Shown: one piece after another, positions 45,671-53,212 of the stretch | How positions within the stretch are numbered: the first letter of the stretch is position 1 | Layout of the letters: every line of letters starts with the position of its first letter | Assembly (NCBI RefSeq): GCF_014639255.1 | Contig: NZ_BMFV01000006.1 | Span: 1 to 64,000, forward strand | Reading direction: 5' to 3' | Length of the DNA: 64,000 nucleotides | DNA from: Pullulanibacillus pueri | Lineage (GTDB): Bacteria > Bacillota > Bacilli > Bacillales > Sporolactobacillaceae | Program-made: the position numbers and the translations under genes | The notes under the pieces: model-generated | The model's input: the letters and a program-made list of their open reading frames with translations, nothing else | Told to the model about the DNA's origin: nothing | The model's database searches: none

Positions 45671-46986
45671 TCCAGAATCTCATCTCCTGCCTCCAAGAGC
45701 CATTTTCGCATCTCTCCGACTAAATAGAGTGAACCTGTAACGAGCAAGGTCTCTTCTGGCCTGAGCCTCGAGTCCACAACACCCATCGCCTCAGCCACAC
45801 CCTCGGCATATATATAGTCAAGATTAACCTCATGAAAAGCAGCTTCCACAGCTTCCTTGCTTTGTCTTCTTTCCACAAAAGGCGAAGGGACCACAATATA
45901 TCGGGCTTGAGGAAAATGCAGGGCTCGTAGCATAGCCACAATATTTTTCCGCGAAGCAAAAGAAACCATAATTAATTGGGGCAAAATGCTTCGTGTCTTC
46001 AGATTGTGGCTTAAGGTTTTGAGTTCAAAAGGATTATGCGCACCATCCAAGTAAACCGCACATTCACGCCGGCTAAACTTCTCTAATCGTCCCGGCCAAA
46101 CCGTCCTTCGAATGCCTCTGATAATCGCCTCTTCGGAAACATTGAAGCCTAATGTACTTAGCGCTTCCATCACCCTTATAGCATTCGCTGCATTTTGATA
46201 TTGATGATCTCCTAATAAACTGGGCGTGAGTGAATCGAACTGCCAATGTGAGCTTTTATAAGTAAAGCCTTCCTCTCTCTCTACGCAATGAAAATCACGC
46301 CCGATAAATGCAAACTGACGACTCAGCTCCCTTTCAAGTGTAAAGAGCTCCTGGCGCGCCGTTTCATTAAACATGCCGCAAATCACCGCGGCTGTTTCCC
46401 GTTTGATGATGGCAGCCTTATCTCGCGTAATCGCCTCAATGGTATCACCTAATAAATGCATATGATCTAAAGTGATCTCTGTTAGACAAGCAATCATAGG
46501 TTTAAATACATTGGATGGATCACTGGCCCCGCCCGCCCCGTTTTCAAATACAATGAGACCTATTTGATGCTCTAGGAACCAAAGTAAGGCAATTAATATC
46601 ATTAAATGCATGTGACCAACATCTTGAAGATCCCGCGGCCCTAGAGTATTTTTTATCCGCAAGACAATCCGTTGAAAGTCATCACTCTCCATTCGTTCGC
46701 CATTTATAACAAAGCGCTCTTCATAATCAATAAGATGGGGGCCTGTAAATAGTCCATAGGAAATCTGAGCCTCTTTCAATATGGATGCCATAAAAGCAGC
46801 TGTTGATCCTTTGCCACATGAGCCGGTAATTTGGATAATCTTAAATTGTTCGAGATCGATGTTAAACAGTTGAAGCAAGTGCTCCATCGCCCGTAGATGC
46901 CTACCATCTCGCGGCGTCTTTTTCTCATAAAAGGATTCTAAAAACGCATGGACTTCATGTTGTACCACAGTGAGTCTTCCTTTCAA
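45667..46986 (-). CDS. FolC-like folylpolyglutamate synthase family ligase
   Basis: The 439-residue protein keeps the FolC motifs: P-loop GSCGKGST, TGPHLIDYEERF, ENGAGGASDPSNV, TLDHMHLLGDTIEAITRDKAAIIK, GDHQYQNAANAI, WPGRLE and YLDGAHNP. FolC adds glutamate to folates (or to dihydropteroate). The motifs around residues 140-150 differ from canonical FolC (ENG instead of ECG). The next gene, a second FolC-like protein, starts inside its stop codon, so the two are translationally coupled. Valyl-tRNA synthetase, the usual FolC neighbour in Bacillus, is absent. Confidence 0.82.
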   Translation of the reverse strand: MKGRLTVVQHEVHAFLESFYEKKTPRDGRHLRAMEHLLQLFNIDLEQFKIIQITGSCGKGSTAAFMASILKEAQISYGLFTGPHLIDYEERFVINGERMESDDFQRIVLRIKNTLGPRDLQDVGHMHLMILIALLWFLEHQIGLIVFENGAGGASDPSNVFKPMIACLTEITLDHMHLLGDTIEAITRDKAAIIKRETAAVICGMFNETARQELFTLERELSRQFAFIGRDFHCVEREEGFTYKSSHWQFDSLTPSLLGDHQYQNAANAIRVMEALSTLGFNVSEEAIIRGIRRTVWPGRLEKFSRRECAVYLDGAHNPFELKTLSHNLKTRSILPQLIMVSFASRKNIVAMLRALHFPQARYIVVPSPFVERRQSKEAVEAAFHEVNLDYIYAEGVAEAMGVVDSRLRPEETLLVTGSLYLVGEMRKWLLEAGDEILE

Positions 46987-47084
46987 TATCCGAAGCTATA
47001 GTTCTCACTCATATTAGCGCGTCACAGCCCGATACGCAATTAAAAAATGTAAAGCTTTTCTCGCTTTTATGCCCATTGAAGGCT

Positions 47085-47576
47085 TCAAGACACTGGCTCT
47101 TTTTTATTGAGCCTCCTCCGGTTACTTATCCAATCCTTAGAGAATTGAAAAGCATATAAAAGTAACGCTCTACAAAAATCAACGATAAGGTATTGAAATT
47201 TCGTTAATTTTACTAAGGAAAGAATTTTGTGCTGGCTCGTAAATTTCAGCCCTCCCTTAAATATGAACCAATAATGAAGAAGGGAATTGGACAATAAGTA
47301 CAGTAGGAATCTCCCGTAAGTCAATCGCAGCATCCAAAAGCTCATAATAAAATAAGGGCCTAGATTGAGCATATCCATACTATTTAATGGGCGAATGCCT
47401 TTGTAAAATTCCCACCAGTTTTTCTTTCGACCAAAGACATCAATCCCTTTGGTGAAAATGCACATCAAAAGAGCCGATAAAAAATATTTTTTTATATTCT
47501 TTCGCCCCAGTAGAGGTAAGGTTAACCACGGGACAATGAGCATGGCCAGTAAAAGAAGTTTTTTTGAACTTTTCAT
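47085..47576 (-). CDS. Unknown membrane protein with about four TM helices
   Basis: From the ATG at 47576 the protein has about 163 residues. It has TM segments at residues 7-22, about 32-46, about 70-95 and near the C-terminus, with aromatic and basic residues in between (GRKKNWWEFYKGIRPLNSMD). I do not recognise the family with certainty; it resembles small CBO0543-like membrane proteins of Bacillales. GGAGG lies 7 bases before the chosen ATG; the longer in-frame start at 47651 lacks one. Confidence 0.6.
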   Translation of the reverse strand: MKSSKKLLLLAMLIVPWLTLPLLGRKNIKKYFLSALLMCIFTKGIDVFGRKKNWWEFYKGIRPLNSMDMLNLGPYFIMSFWMLRLTYGRFLLYLLSNSLLHYWFIFKGGLKFTSQHKILSLVKLTKFQYLIVDFCRALLLYAFQFSKDWISNRRRLNKKEPVS

Positions 47577-47714
47577 CTCGTAGCCTCCAGTAACATGCTC
47601 CATGATTTTATAGGCGTAGCGTCTATGAAAATAAACTGTGTGACATAGCATATGTTATTTTATTGAAATTTAACCTTTTCCCAAATCGAGATCTTGTTGG
47701 CTTAATTCGTAAAC

Positions 47715-47835
47715 CGAGGTGCACGAAACAAGGTTGAAACTAACAAAACAGCGTTGCGCGCGCACCAAAGAAGTCGCTGATTCACAAAAAAGGGTCTGCA
47801 CCCACAAATGGCTGCTGCCACTAAATCTTTATCGA
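47715..47835 (+). repeat. Dispersed intergenic repeat family B, copy 3
   Basis: This non-coding stretch contains GCACGAAACAAGGTTGAAAC, which matches 5684 onward, then GCGCGCGCACCAAAGAAG, CACAAAAAAGGG, CACCCACAAATGGC and CACTAAATC units like those of 22795-23010. Confidence 0.6.
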
Positions 47836-47885
47836 AGAAGTTCCTTCCTCTTTCGTCTATCCTATACATTCATTTTCAAATAAAG

Positions 47886-47914
47886 ACGCCTCCCCTGTTA
47901 TACAAGGAAGGCGT
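47886..47914 (-). terminator. Terminator of the DHA2-type MFS exporter
   Basis: ACGCCTtCC and GGgGAGGCGT pair on the minus strand and are followed by CTTTATTT. Confidence 0.7.
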
Positions 47915-47925
47915 TATGTCTATGT

Positions 47926-49284
47926 TTATGCCACACGTTTTTTACGCTTACTTGGCAGGCGCAAACTAAGAGCAAGGACCAAAAGACCCCCTACTATACA
48001 CACATAAACAACAGTGTGCAAATGGGCAATATCTAGATGCTCACTAAATAATAAACCGAGAATCGTTGAAGAAGATATCGAACCAAGATAACGACTGGTC
48101 TGAAACAACCCAGACGCTGCCCCCGTTTCTTCAGGGGTCACATTATCATACAAAGCGGTCTGCATTGAAATATTGTTAAAGCCATTACTCATCCCTAGGA
48201 TAATCATAATAATAATTAACCACCACAACGGTGAATGGTTTCCTATGGTTAGTAGCAAGATCGTCCCTAAGAGAATGGTCACTGCTCCTGATATGAGCGG
48301 CGGTTTAGAGCCACTTTTATCAATCCACCGCCCGGCAATTGGTGCAACAAACACCCCACATCCAGCCATGGCCAACATAATTAATCCTGTTTGCCCTTCA
48401 CTATAGCCACGCACGTCTTGTAGGAAAATCGGAAGACCAAAGAAATAACAATAAAAAACTAAATTGATACAAATATACTGCAAGTAAACAAACGAAAGAT
48501 TCTTATTGCTTTTTAAGGTTTTTAAATCAATAAAAGGTTCCTTCCGATGTTTTTCATAATAGTAGAAAACAATAAACCCTGCTAAAGCTATAGGAAGTGA
48601 CCACCAACGGATGCTCTCCCCTAATGATAAAAGAAATAAAATAAAGGTAACCATCGCCACAGCAAACAGTGCAATCCCGACAAAGTCAATACGACTTAGA
48701 TCAATTTTTTCCATTTTCTTATTAGGTAAAACAAATAATGCTAACACAAAAGAAACGATAATAAACGGAAAGTTAACTAAAAAGATTGACTGCCAATCCA
48801 ACGATTCAATGAGAAATCCCCCGATAGATGGCCCAAAGGCCGCTGAAATGGAAGAAAAAACGGTAAGTGTAGCTAGGGCTTTTGCTTGACCTTCCGTAAT
48901 GTACTTTCGCACCATTGACATGCCACTTGGGAAAAGGGTCGAGCTACCTATAGCTTGTAAAACGCGGCAAACAAGCAACCAGCCAAAGTTAGGAGAAAAG
49001 GGAGCAAGTAGCGATGCTAACGCGACAATAGCCAGCCCAATTAAAAACAAGCGCTTGGGTCCAAACATATCGCTGAGCTTTCCAAAAACAGGCTGACCGG
49101 CAGCACTGGCTAAGTAGAAGGCCGAAATCAACCAGGATGCTGTCGCAACGGATAAAGCAAACTCGTGTTGCAAGCGTACAAGTGCAACTGAAATCATAGA
49201 AGAATTTAAGGGATTGAGAAGTATCCCCAAACCGATTGTTAAGACGAATAACCACGGCTTCGGCTTTTGCAGAACTTTGACCAT
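47926..49284 (-). CDS. MFS drug exporter (DHA2, EmrB/QacA-like, 14 TM)
   Basis: The 452-residue protein has about 14 TM segments. The start IGLGILLNPLNSSMISVALVRLQHEF resembles the DHA2 motif D1 region. FGKLSDMFGPKRLFLIGLAI is the loop 2-3 signature and GPSIGGFLIESLDWQSIFLVNFP is motif C, specific to antiporter exporters. It likely exports drugs or toxic metabolites with H+. Single gene with its own terminator. Confidence 0.9.
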   Translation of the reverse strand: MVKVLQKPKPWLFVLTIGLGILLNPLNSSMISVALVRLQHEFALSVATASWLISAFYLASAAGQPVFGKLSDMFGPKRLFLIGLAIVALASLLAPFSPNFGWLLVCRVLQAIGSSTLFPSGMSMVRKYITEGQAKALATLTVFSSISAAFGPSIGGFLIESLDWQSIFLVNFPFIIVSFVLALFVLPNKKMEKIDLSRIDFVGIALFAVAMVTFILFLLSLGESIRWWSLPIALAGFIVFYYYEKHRKEPFIDLKTLKSNKNLSFVYLQYICINLVFYCYFFGLPIFLQDVRGYSEGQTGLIMLAMAGCGVFVAPIAGRWIDKSGSKPPLISGAVTILLGTILLLTIGNHSPLWWLIIIMIILGMSNGFNNISMQTALYDNVTPEETGAASGLFQTSRYLGSISSSTILGLLFSEHLDIAHLHTVVYVCIVGGLLVLALSLRLPSKRKKRVA

Positions 49285-49524
49285 AAAAAATCCATCACCT
49301 TGTCTGAGTATGAAATAACATTCAGCCCTATAATCACCGAATGTGGGTTAAAGCATAGTGAAACAATCACAGGCAGACACCTATACTTTCCTTCGGTTTT
49401 TAACCTTGGAATCCAGCATAGGTTTTTCTGCCCACCCGCAGCAAATTTCCAATAGTACTATCATACGCAAAAAAAGGTGATGGGAAAAGTCAAATGCTTA
49501 ATAAATCCTCCTTATTTCAGTTCA

Positions 49525-50313
49525 TTATTCTTCTTTATAGGAGTAAAAATAGCGTTCTTGCAGGTCTTTAATCATCCCTGAAGTATCTGTATAGGTTTGC
49601 CTAAGTCCATACCCCACATATAAAGGTGTGGTCACGTATCTCGGCACTATTTTCACGAAGAATTTATTTAACCAATGATAAAAAAACAAATTATAGCTTT
49701 GGCAGCTCCCGCCATTGAACCGATTCACAATATAATGGCACATAGACTGGATGGACCGCGCCGCTTCATCTAACACTTCTAAATCATCAAAGATAATATT
49801 AAATTCAGTAAACCCAATCATAGGGTGAGTAGAGAGATTCACCTCTACCCCATCGGTTTTATTAATCTCGGTCCCAATGAAATATTCTTCTTTGAGATTC
49901 TCCCTATAATCAACACTGTCCATGCCAATGATTTGCATATGAGGATGACGAATCGACCCTCCGGATAAAGGTCCGTGATTCTTAAAGAAGAGCACCGATT
50001 GATAGGCTCCACTCTTTTCCATCTCCAGCCACTTCTCAAAAGCGAACGTCATAAGCTTATATAAATGAGGTAAATCATAATTCGAAAAATCAGAATTGCA
50101 TATATCTGTCTCGATAAGAACCGTAGGAAACGTATCCGAAACAACCGGATATTTATTTTTTACTAGAATTATAGAATCCCTCTTATCCAGGATTTCATCA
50201 AGCTGTTCAATATCACAAAAAGGACAAAGACTATTACGATGAATGCTATTCGGTTTATCCTTGGCGATCATCGGATTAAATTGTAAAATTTGTTCAACAG
50301 TCAAAAAGATCAC
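49525..50313 (-). CDS. DUF4931 (GalT/HIT-like) protein
   Basis: The 262-residue protein has a CPFC zinc-type motif near residue 30 and RHPHMQIIGMD, a HIT/GalT-like His-x-His. Spacing and length fit DUF4931 proteins related to galactose-1-phosphate uridylyltransferase. The substrate is unknown. The track-start GTG (50313) has no clear ribosome-binding site; a TTG at 50304 (MTVEQILQF) with GGTGAT before it is an alternative. Isolated gene, divergent from bioY. Confidence 0.8.
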   Translation of the reverse strand: MIFLTVEQILQFNPMIAKDKPNSIHRNSLCPFCDIEQLDEILDKRDSIILVKNKYPVVSDTFPTVLIETDICNSDFSNYDLPHLYKLMTFAFEKWLEMEKSGAYQSVLFFKNHGPLSGGSIRHPHMQIIGMDSVDYRENLKEEYFIGTEINKTDGVEVNLSTHPMIGFTEFNIIFDDLEVLDEAARSIQSMCHYIVNRFNGGSCQSYNLFFYHWLNKFFVKIVPRYVTTPLYVGYGLRQTYTDTSGMIKDLQERYFYSYKEE

Positions 50314-50566
50314 CGCATTTCTTTAAATTTATGCCTCAAACGGGCCATACTTTGACACTTCCAAATCATCATCAAACGGCTATTTGCTTCATCCTATACT
50401 CTTATTATAAATCTATTTTGACTCTATCTAAAAGTAAATTGTTTGTATCTTGAAGCATTTATGGTTCCCCCTTAACACCCACCGACCCAAACCATATGAG
50501 TCAAATGATCTAACCGTCGTTTTCCCTTTTTGATCCTTTGCTTTTGTATGATAATGGGCAAATTAT
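50314..50566. other. Intergenic region left of the bioY operator
   Basis: It holds the upstream region of the DUF4931 gene. No ORF, repeat or riboswitch is recognised. Confidence 0.4.
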
Positions 50567-50597
50567 TTGTTAACCTAAACTTATTATAGGTTGACAA
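50567..50597 (+). promoter_or_regulatory. BirA operator at the bioY promoter
   Basis: TTGTTAACC (50567-50575) and GGTTGACAA (50589-50597) form an inverted repeat with 13 bases between and one mismatch. This is the biotin repressor operator pattern of Firmicutes. The right half contains the -35 box of the bioY promoter, TTGACA (50591-50596), which is 17 bases before TATGAT (50614-50619). BirA with biotinyl-5'-AMP should block polymerase. Confidence 0.88.
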
Positions 50598-50619
50598 ATA
50601 ATCAATAGGTTTTTATGAT
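50591..50619 (+). promoter_or_regulatory. bioY promoter
   Basis: A consensus -35 TTGACA, a 17-base spacer and TATGAT. It overlaps the BirA operator's right arm. Confidence 0.85.
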
Positions 50620-50653
50620 AAGGATAAGCTAAATATTAAGGAAGGTGTGAAAG

Positions 50654-51265
50654 ATGAAGCAGACCAAAAGAAAACTAACGGCGTTGGATATGACTTACGC
50701 TGCCATGTTTGCAGCACTGATGGCGGTGGGGGCCAACATCGCACAATTTATACCGCCCATTGGTGGCGTTCCTATTACTCTGCAAACCTTTGTCGCACTA
50801 CTAGCAGGGACTCTTTTAGGTAGCCGTTTAGGCGCTATTTCTATGACTGTTTATATGCTTGTAGGACTGGCAGGTATTCCAGTGTTTGCAAATTTCACAG
50901 GGGGATTATCCACTTTAGTCAGTACGAGCTTTGGATTTGTTCTAACCTTTATCCTCCTTGCCTATGTTGAAGGAAAGATCATCGAAAAGAGTAAAACACG
51001 AGGTTTTATGATTTTTCTAGTCGCGAGTGTCGTAGGGTTAATGCTCAATTATTTTTTAGGGACCACTTATATGTACTACGCCTACAAATTGTGGGCACAT
51101 AGTCCAGAAGGTGTTTCTATTGTTACATACAAAATGGCTTGGGGATGGATGCTCGTTCCCTTACCCAAGGATGTTATTTTGACCATTGTGGCCGCTGTTG
51201 TTTCACCAAGGATTTATAAAGTTATTAACAAGGTCCAGGCTGGAAAAAGCAAACGGATTGCATAG
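50654..51265 (+). CDS. bioY: BioY biotin transporter (ECF S component)
   Basis: The 203-residue membrane protein has six TM helices and BioY signatures: TYAAMFAALMAVGANIAQFI, IPPIGGVPITLQTFVALLAGTLLG and YMLVGLAGIPVF. BioY captures biotin, alone or with the EcfAA'T energising module (not in this window). Its own BirA operator shows biotin-dependent control, so the organism imports biotin when it is scarce. AAGGAAGG lies before the ATG. Confidence 0.95.
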   Translation: MKQTKRKLTALDMTYAAMFAALMAVGANIAQFIPPIGGVPITLQTFVALLAGTLLGSRLGAISMTVYMLVGLAGIPVFANFTGGLSTLVSTSFGFVLTFILLAYVEGKIIEKSKTRGFMIFLVASVVGLMLNYFLGTTYMYYAYKLWAHSPEGVSIVTYKMAWGWMLVPLPKDVILTIVAAVVSPRIYKVINKVQAGKSKRIA

Positions 51266-51353
51266 AAGAAAGCCTGTGTGACTTACTCCAATATGAAGTG
51301 ACTTTGTGGCCAGAGGTCTGCTACTGATTCTAAAAAACAAAGGATGAAAAAAA

Positions 51354-51668
51354 ATGCCCAAAGTTTATGGAGCTCTCGTTGATGCAGAAACGCGTTGTCG
51401 ACATTACGCTTCCGAACGTGATATTATCGCCATCAAGTTTAAATGTTGTCAAAAGTATTATCCTTGCTATCACTGTCACAACGAAGCTGAGGATCATCCC
51501 ATCGAGGTATGGGAAAAAGAATCCTTTGCCGAAAAAGCCATTCTCTGCGGAGTCTGCAAGTATGAGCATACGATCCATGAATACTTAGACACCCAGCATT
51601 GTTTAAATTGTGGCTCATCATTCAATCCTGGTTGCGCCCTTCACTACCCTATATACTTCAAAATATAA
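51354..51668 (+). CDS. CHY zinc finger protein
   Basis: The 104-residue protein is rich in Cys and His: CRHY, FKCCQKYYPCYHCHNEAEDH, CGVCKYEHTIHEYL, CLNCGSSFNPGCALHY. These fit the CHY zinc finger that binds three zinc ions, shared with yeast Hot13 and the CHY domain of RCHY1. The bacterial function is unknown. It follows bioY by 88 bases on the same strand and ends in a shared terminator. Confidence 0.9.
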   Translation: MPKVYGALVDAETRCRHYASERDIIAIKFKCCQKYYPCYHCHNEAEDHPIEVWEKESFAEKAILCGVCKYEHTIHEYLDTQHCLNCGSSFNPGCALHYPIYFKI

Positions 51669-51711
51669 AAACACCATGGCTTCTTATCACTAAGTAGCCA
51701 TGGTGTTTTTT
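51667..51711. terminator. Bidirectional terminator
   Basis: AAACACCATGGCT and AGCCATGGTGTTT pair, with further CTT/AAG pairing inside; T6 follows on the plus strand and A-rich sequence precedes it. Serves the CHY gene and the converging 108-residue gene. Confidence 0.85.
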
Positions 51712-51721
51712 CTTGCCCTTA

Positions 51722-52048
51722 TCACTCTTTAAACCAGAGACGATCAAAGTCGATCCAACCTTCTGCATTGATATCGACATTTTGTAAGGTCTCATGTTTA
51801 TTAAATATTGCCCGGTTCCGGTAGAGCGGGAAGATATTCAGCGTTGCACACAGCACCTGATCAATATCTTTTAATATCTTTAGCCGGATTGCCTTCCTTT
51901 CCTCTGCAGCCATTATCCGTACATTTCTATAAATGTAAGCCTCCGTATCAGAAGCTATATGCCTTTTAATCACACTATTCTCCGCCAATAACAAATGACC
52001 ATAACTTAGCTCTGTTTGCTCTGATAAAGTCGCACTATCATGAATCAT
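51722..52048 (-). CDS. Hypothetical protein coupled to a TIM-barrel gene
   Basis: I do not recognise this 108-residue protein. It has no signal peptide or TM helix. The sequence is mixed alpha/beta with a C-terminal ending INAEGWIDFDRLWFKE. Its ATG overlaps the stop of the TIM-barrel gene at 52045 (ATGA), so the two are translationally coupled and probably act together. Confidence 0.55.
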   Translation of the reverse strand: MIHDSATLSEQTELSYGHLLLAENSVIKRHIASDTEAYIYRNVRIMAAEERKAIRLKILKDIDQVLCATLNIFPLYRNRAIFNKHETLQNVDINAEGWIDFDRLWFKE

Positions 52049-52872
52049 ATCGGCTTCATCTTTAGTAGCTCTTGTAGCCAGTGTAACCCTTCTCTAACAA
52101 AAGCATCGCCTGGGTTAAGATGAGGCGTATGCTCTAATACAAAAACGACATCAGGTGACAGAGAAAGCTGCTCGATCACTGCCTTTAATGGGACATGCTG
52201 ACCGTCTTCTTCATGCGAAGGATGGATCGGGACCCAATAATATTTATCCCCTCTGTATTCAATGTTATGGAGATGAACAATCTTTACATAGTGTCTCCAT
52301 TTTTTGAGGTAGTCTAGAAACTTATCACCAGTGGCAAGGGCATAGTCTCCGACATCAATACAGAGCTTTAATCCATATTTGCCCCAAGTGTCAATCGGGA
52401 GACTTTGGAGTGTCTTAATCGCCAGAGCTGAACGTTCGACTCCGAGCTTAGGTTCGCAGACAATCATTATCCCGTGTTGACGTTGGATGTCACTTAGCCT
52501 TCTCAAAGCTTGTTCGAGCGTTTGGTGGCCCTCTTCTCCTAAGTCATGAATAAGAAAAGGAAAATGCACAAGAATGTAATCGGCCCCTAATGAAGATAGT
52601 CGCTTCGCCTCCTTCTCGAGCTGTTCCCACGCCACTTCAGGTGGGAACTTTACTTTTTGTAATAAGTCATTTTTGCTTCCACTTCTATAAATCGGAGCAT
52701 GAACCCCAAAGGTCACATGCCTTTGATTATGTAACTGTAAAAACTTTTGAAACGCCTCTTCGTCAGGAAATTCGCCTATTTCGATATGACTGACACCATA
52801 ATCAAATAGATTTTCTATTTGCTCGGGAGCTGACATAATCGTGCTTCCCGATATTCCAATGCTCCGTGACAT
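52045..52872 (-). CDS. Sugar phosphate isomerase/epimerase-like TIM barrel protein
   Basis: From the ATG at 52872 the protein has 275 residues and the xylose-isomerase-like/AP endonuclease 2 TIM barrel. Typical metal-ligand stretches are HIEIGEFPDEEAF, DYILVHFPF, VCEPKLG, LCIDVGDYALATGDKF, VHLHNIEYRG and VVFVLEHTP. The enzyme may isomerise or epimerise a sugar or hydrolyse a phosphodiester; the substrate is unknown. The in-frame start at 53037 is rejected because GGGAGGG lies just before 52872. Confidence 0.82.
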   Translation of the reverse strand: MSRSIGISGSTIMSAPEQIENLFDYGVSHIEIGEFPDEEAFQKFLQLHNQRHVTFGVHAPIYRSGSKNDLLQKVKFPPEVAWEQLEKEAKRLSSLGADYILVHFPFLIHDLGEEGHQTLEQALRRLSDIQRQHGIMIVCEPKLGVERSALAIKTLQSLPIDTWGKYGLKLCIDVGDYALATGDKFLDYLKKWRHYVKIVHLHNIEYRGDKYYWVPIHPSHEEDGQHVPLKAVIEQLSLSPDVVFVLEHTPHLNPGDAFVREGLHWLQELLKMKPI

Positions 52873-53153
52873 GCGATTCCCTCCCAACCTCGTAAAAGGT
52901 GAAAAAATCATTACCCTTTTTCTACACTTTTTCCGGTCGCCTCTCCAAATTATGCTGGAAAAACGAGAGGAAGTGTAGCGATGAAAACCATTATGCTTAT
53001 TTCGTTTACTAGATTTACTCTTGCGGCCTTTCGCCATGCTCTTTTATTTCTGTACGGGTTTATTGGTGCTAGGAGGATTAGGGAAATATTTTTATGTTCA
53101 ACATGTTTACATCAAACATCAAATTTCAAAAATAGCTTGACCTGATTCCAGAG

Positions 53154-53198
53154 AAAAAGCACTGTAGGTTGAGACTTTGTCTCTTCTACAGTGCTTTT
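53154..53198 (-). terminator. Terminator of the secreted OB-fold protein
   Basis: AAAAAGCACTGTAG and CTACAGTGCTTTTc pair with an inner GAGAC/GTCTC; T-rich sequence follows on the minus strand. Confidence 0.85.
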
Positions 53199-53212
53199 CA
53201 CCTTCATCTACT

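Noticed and set aside
52981..53145. 54-codon plus-strand ORF with AGAGGAAG before its ATG
   Set aside because: It lies opposite the upstream region of the TIM-barrel gene; a different frame from 53036 also looks protein-like, so I cannot tell whether either is real.
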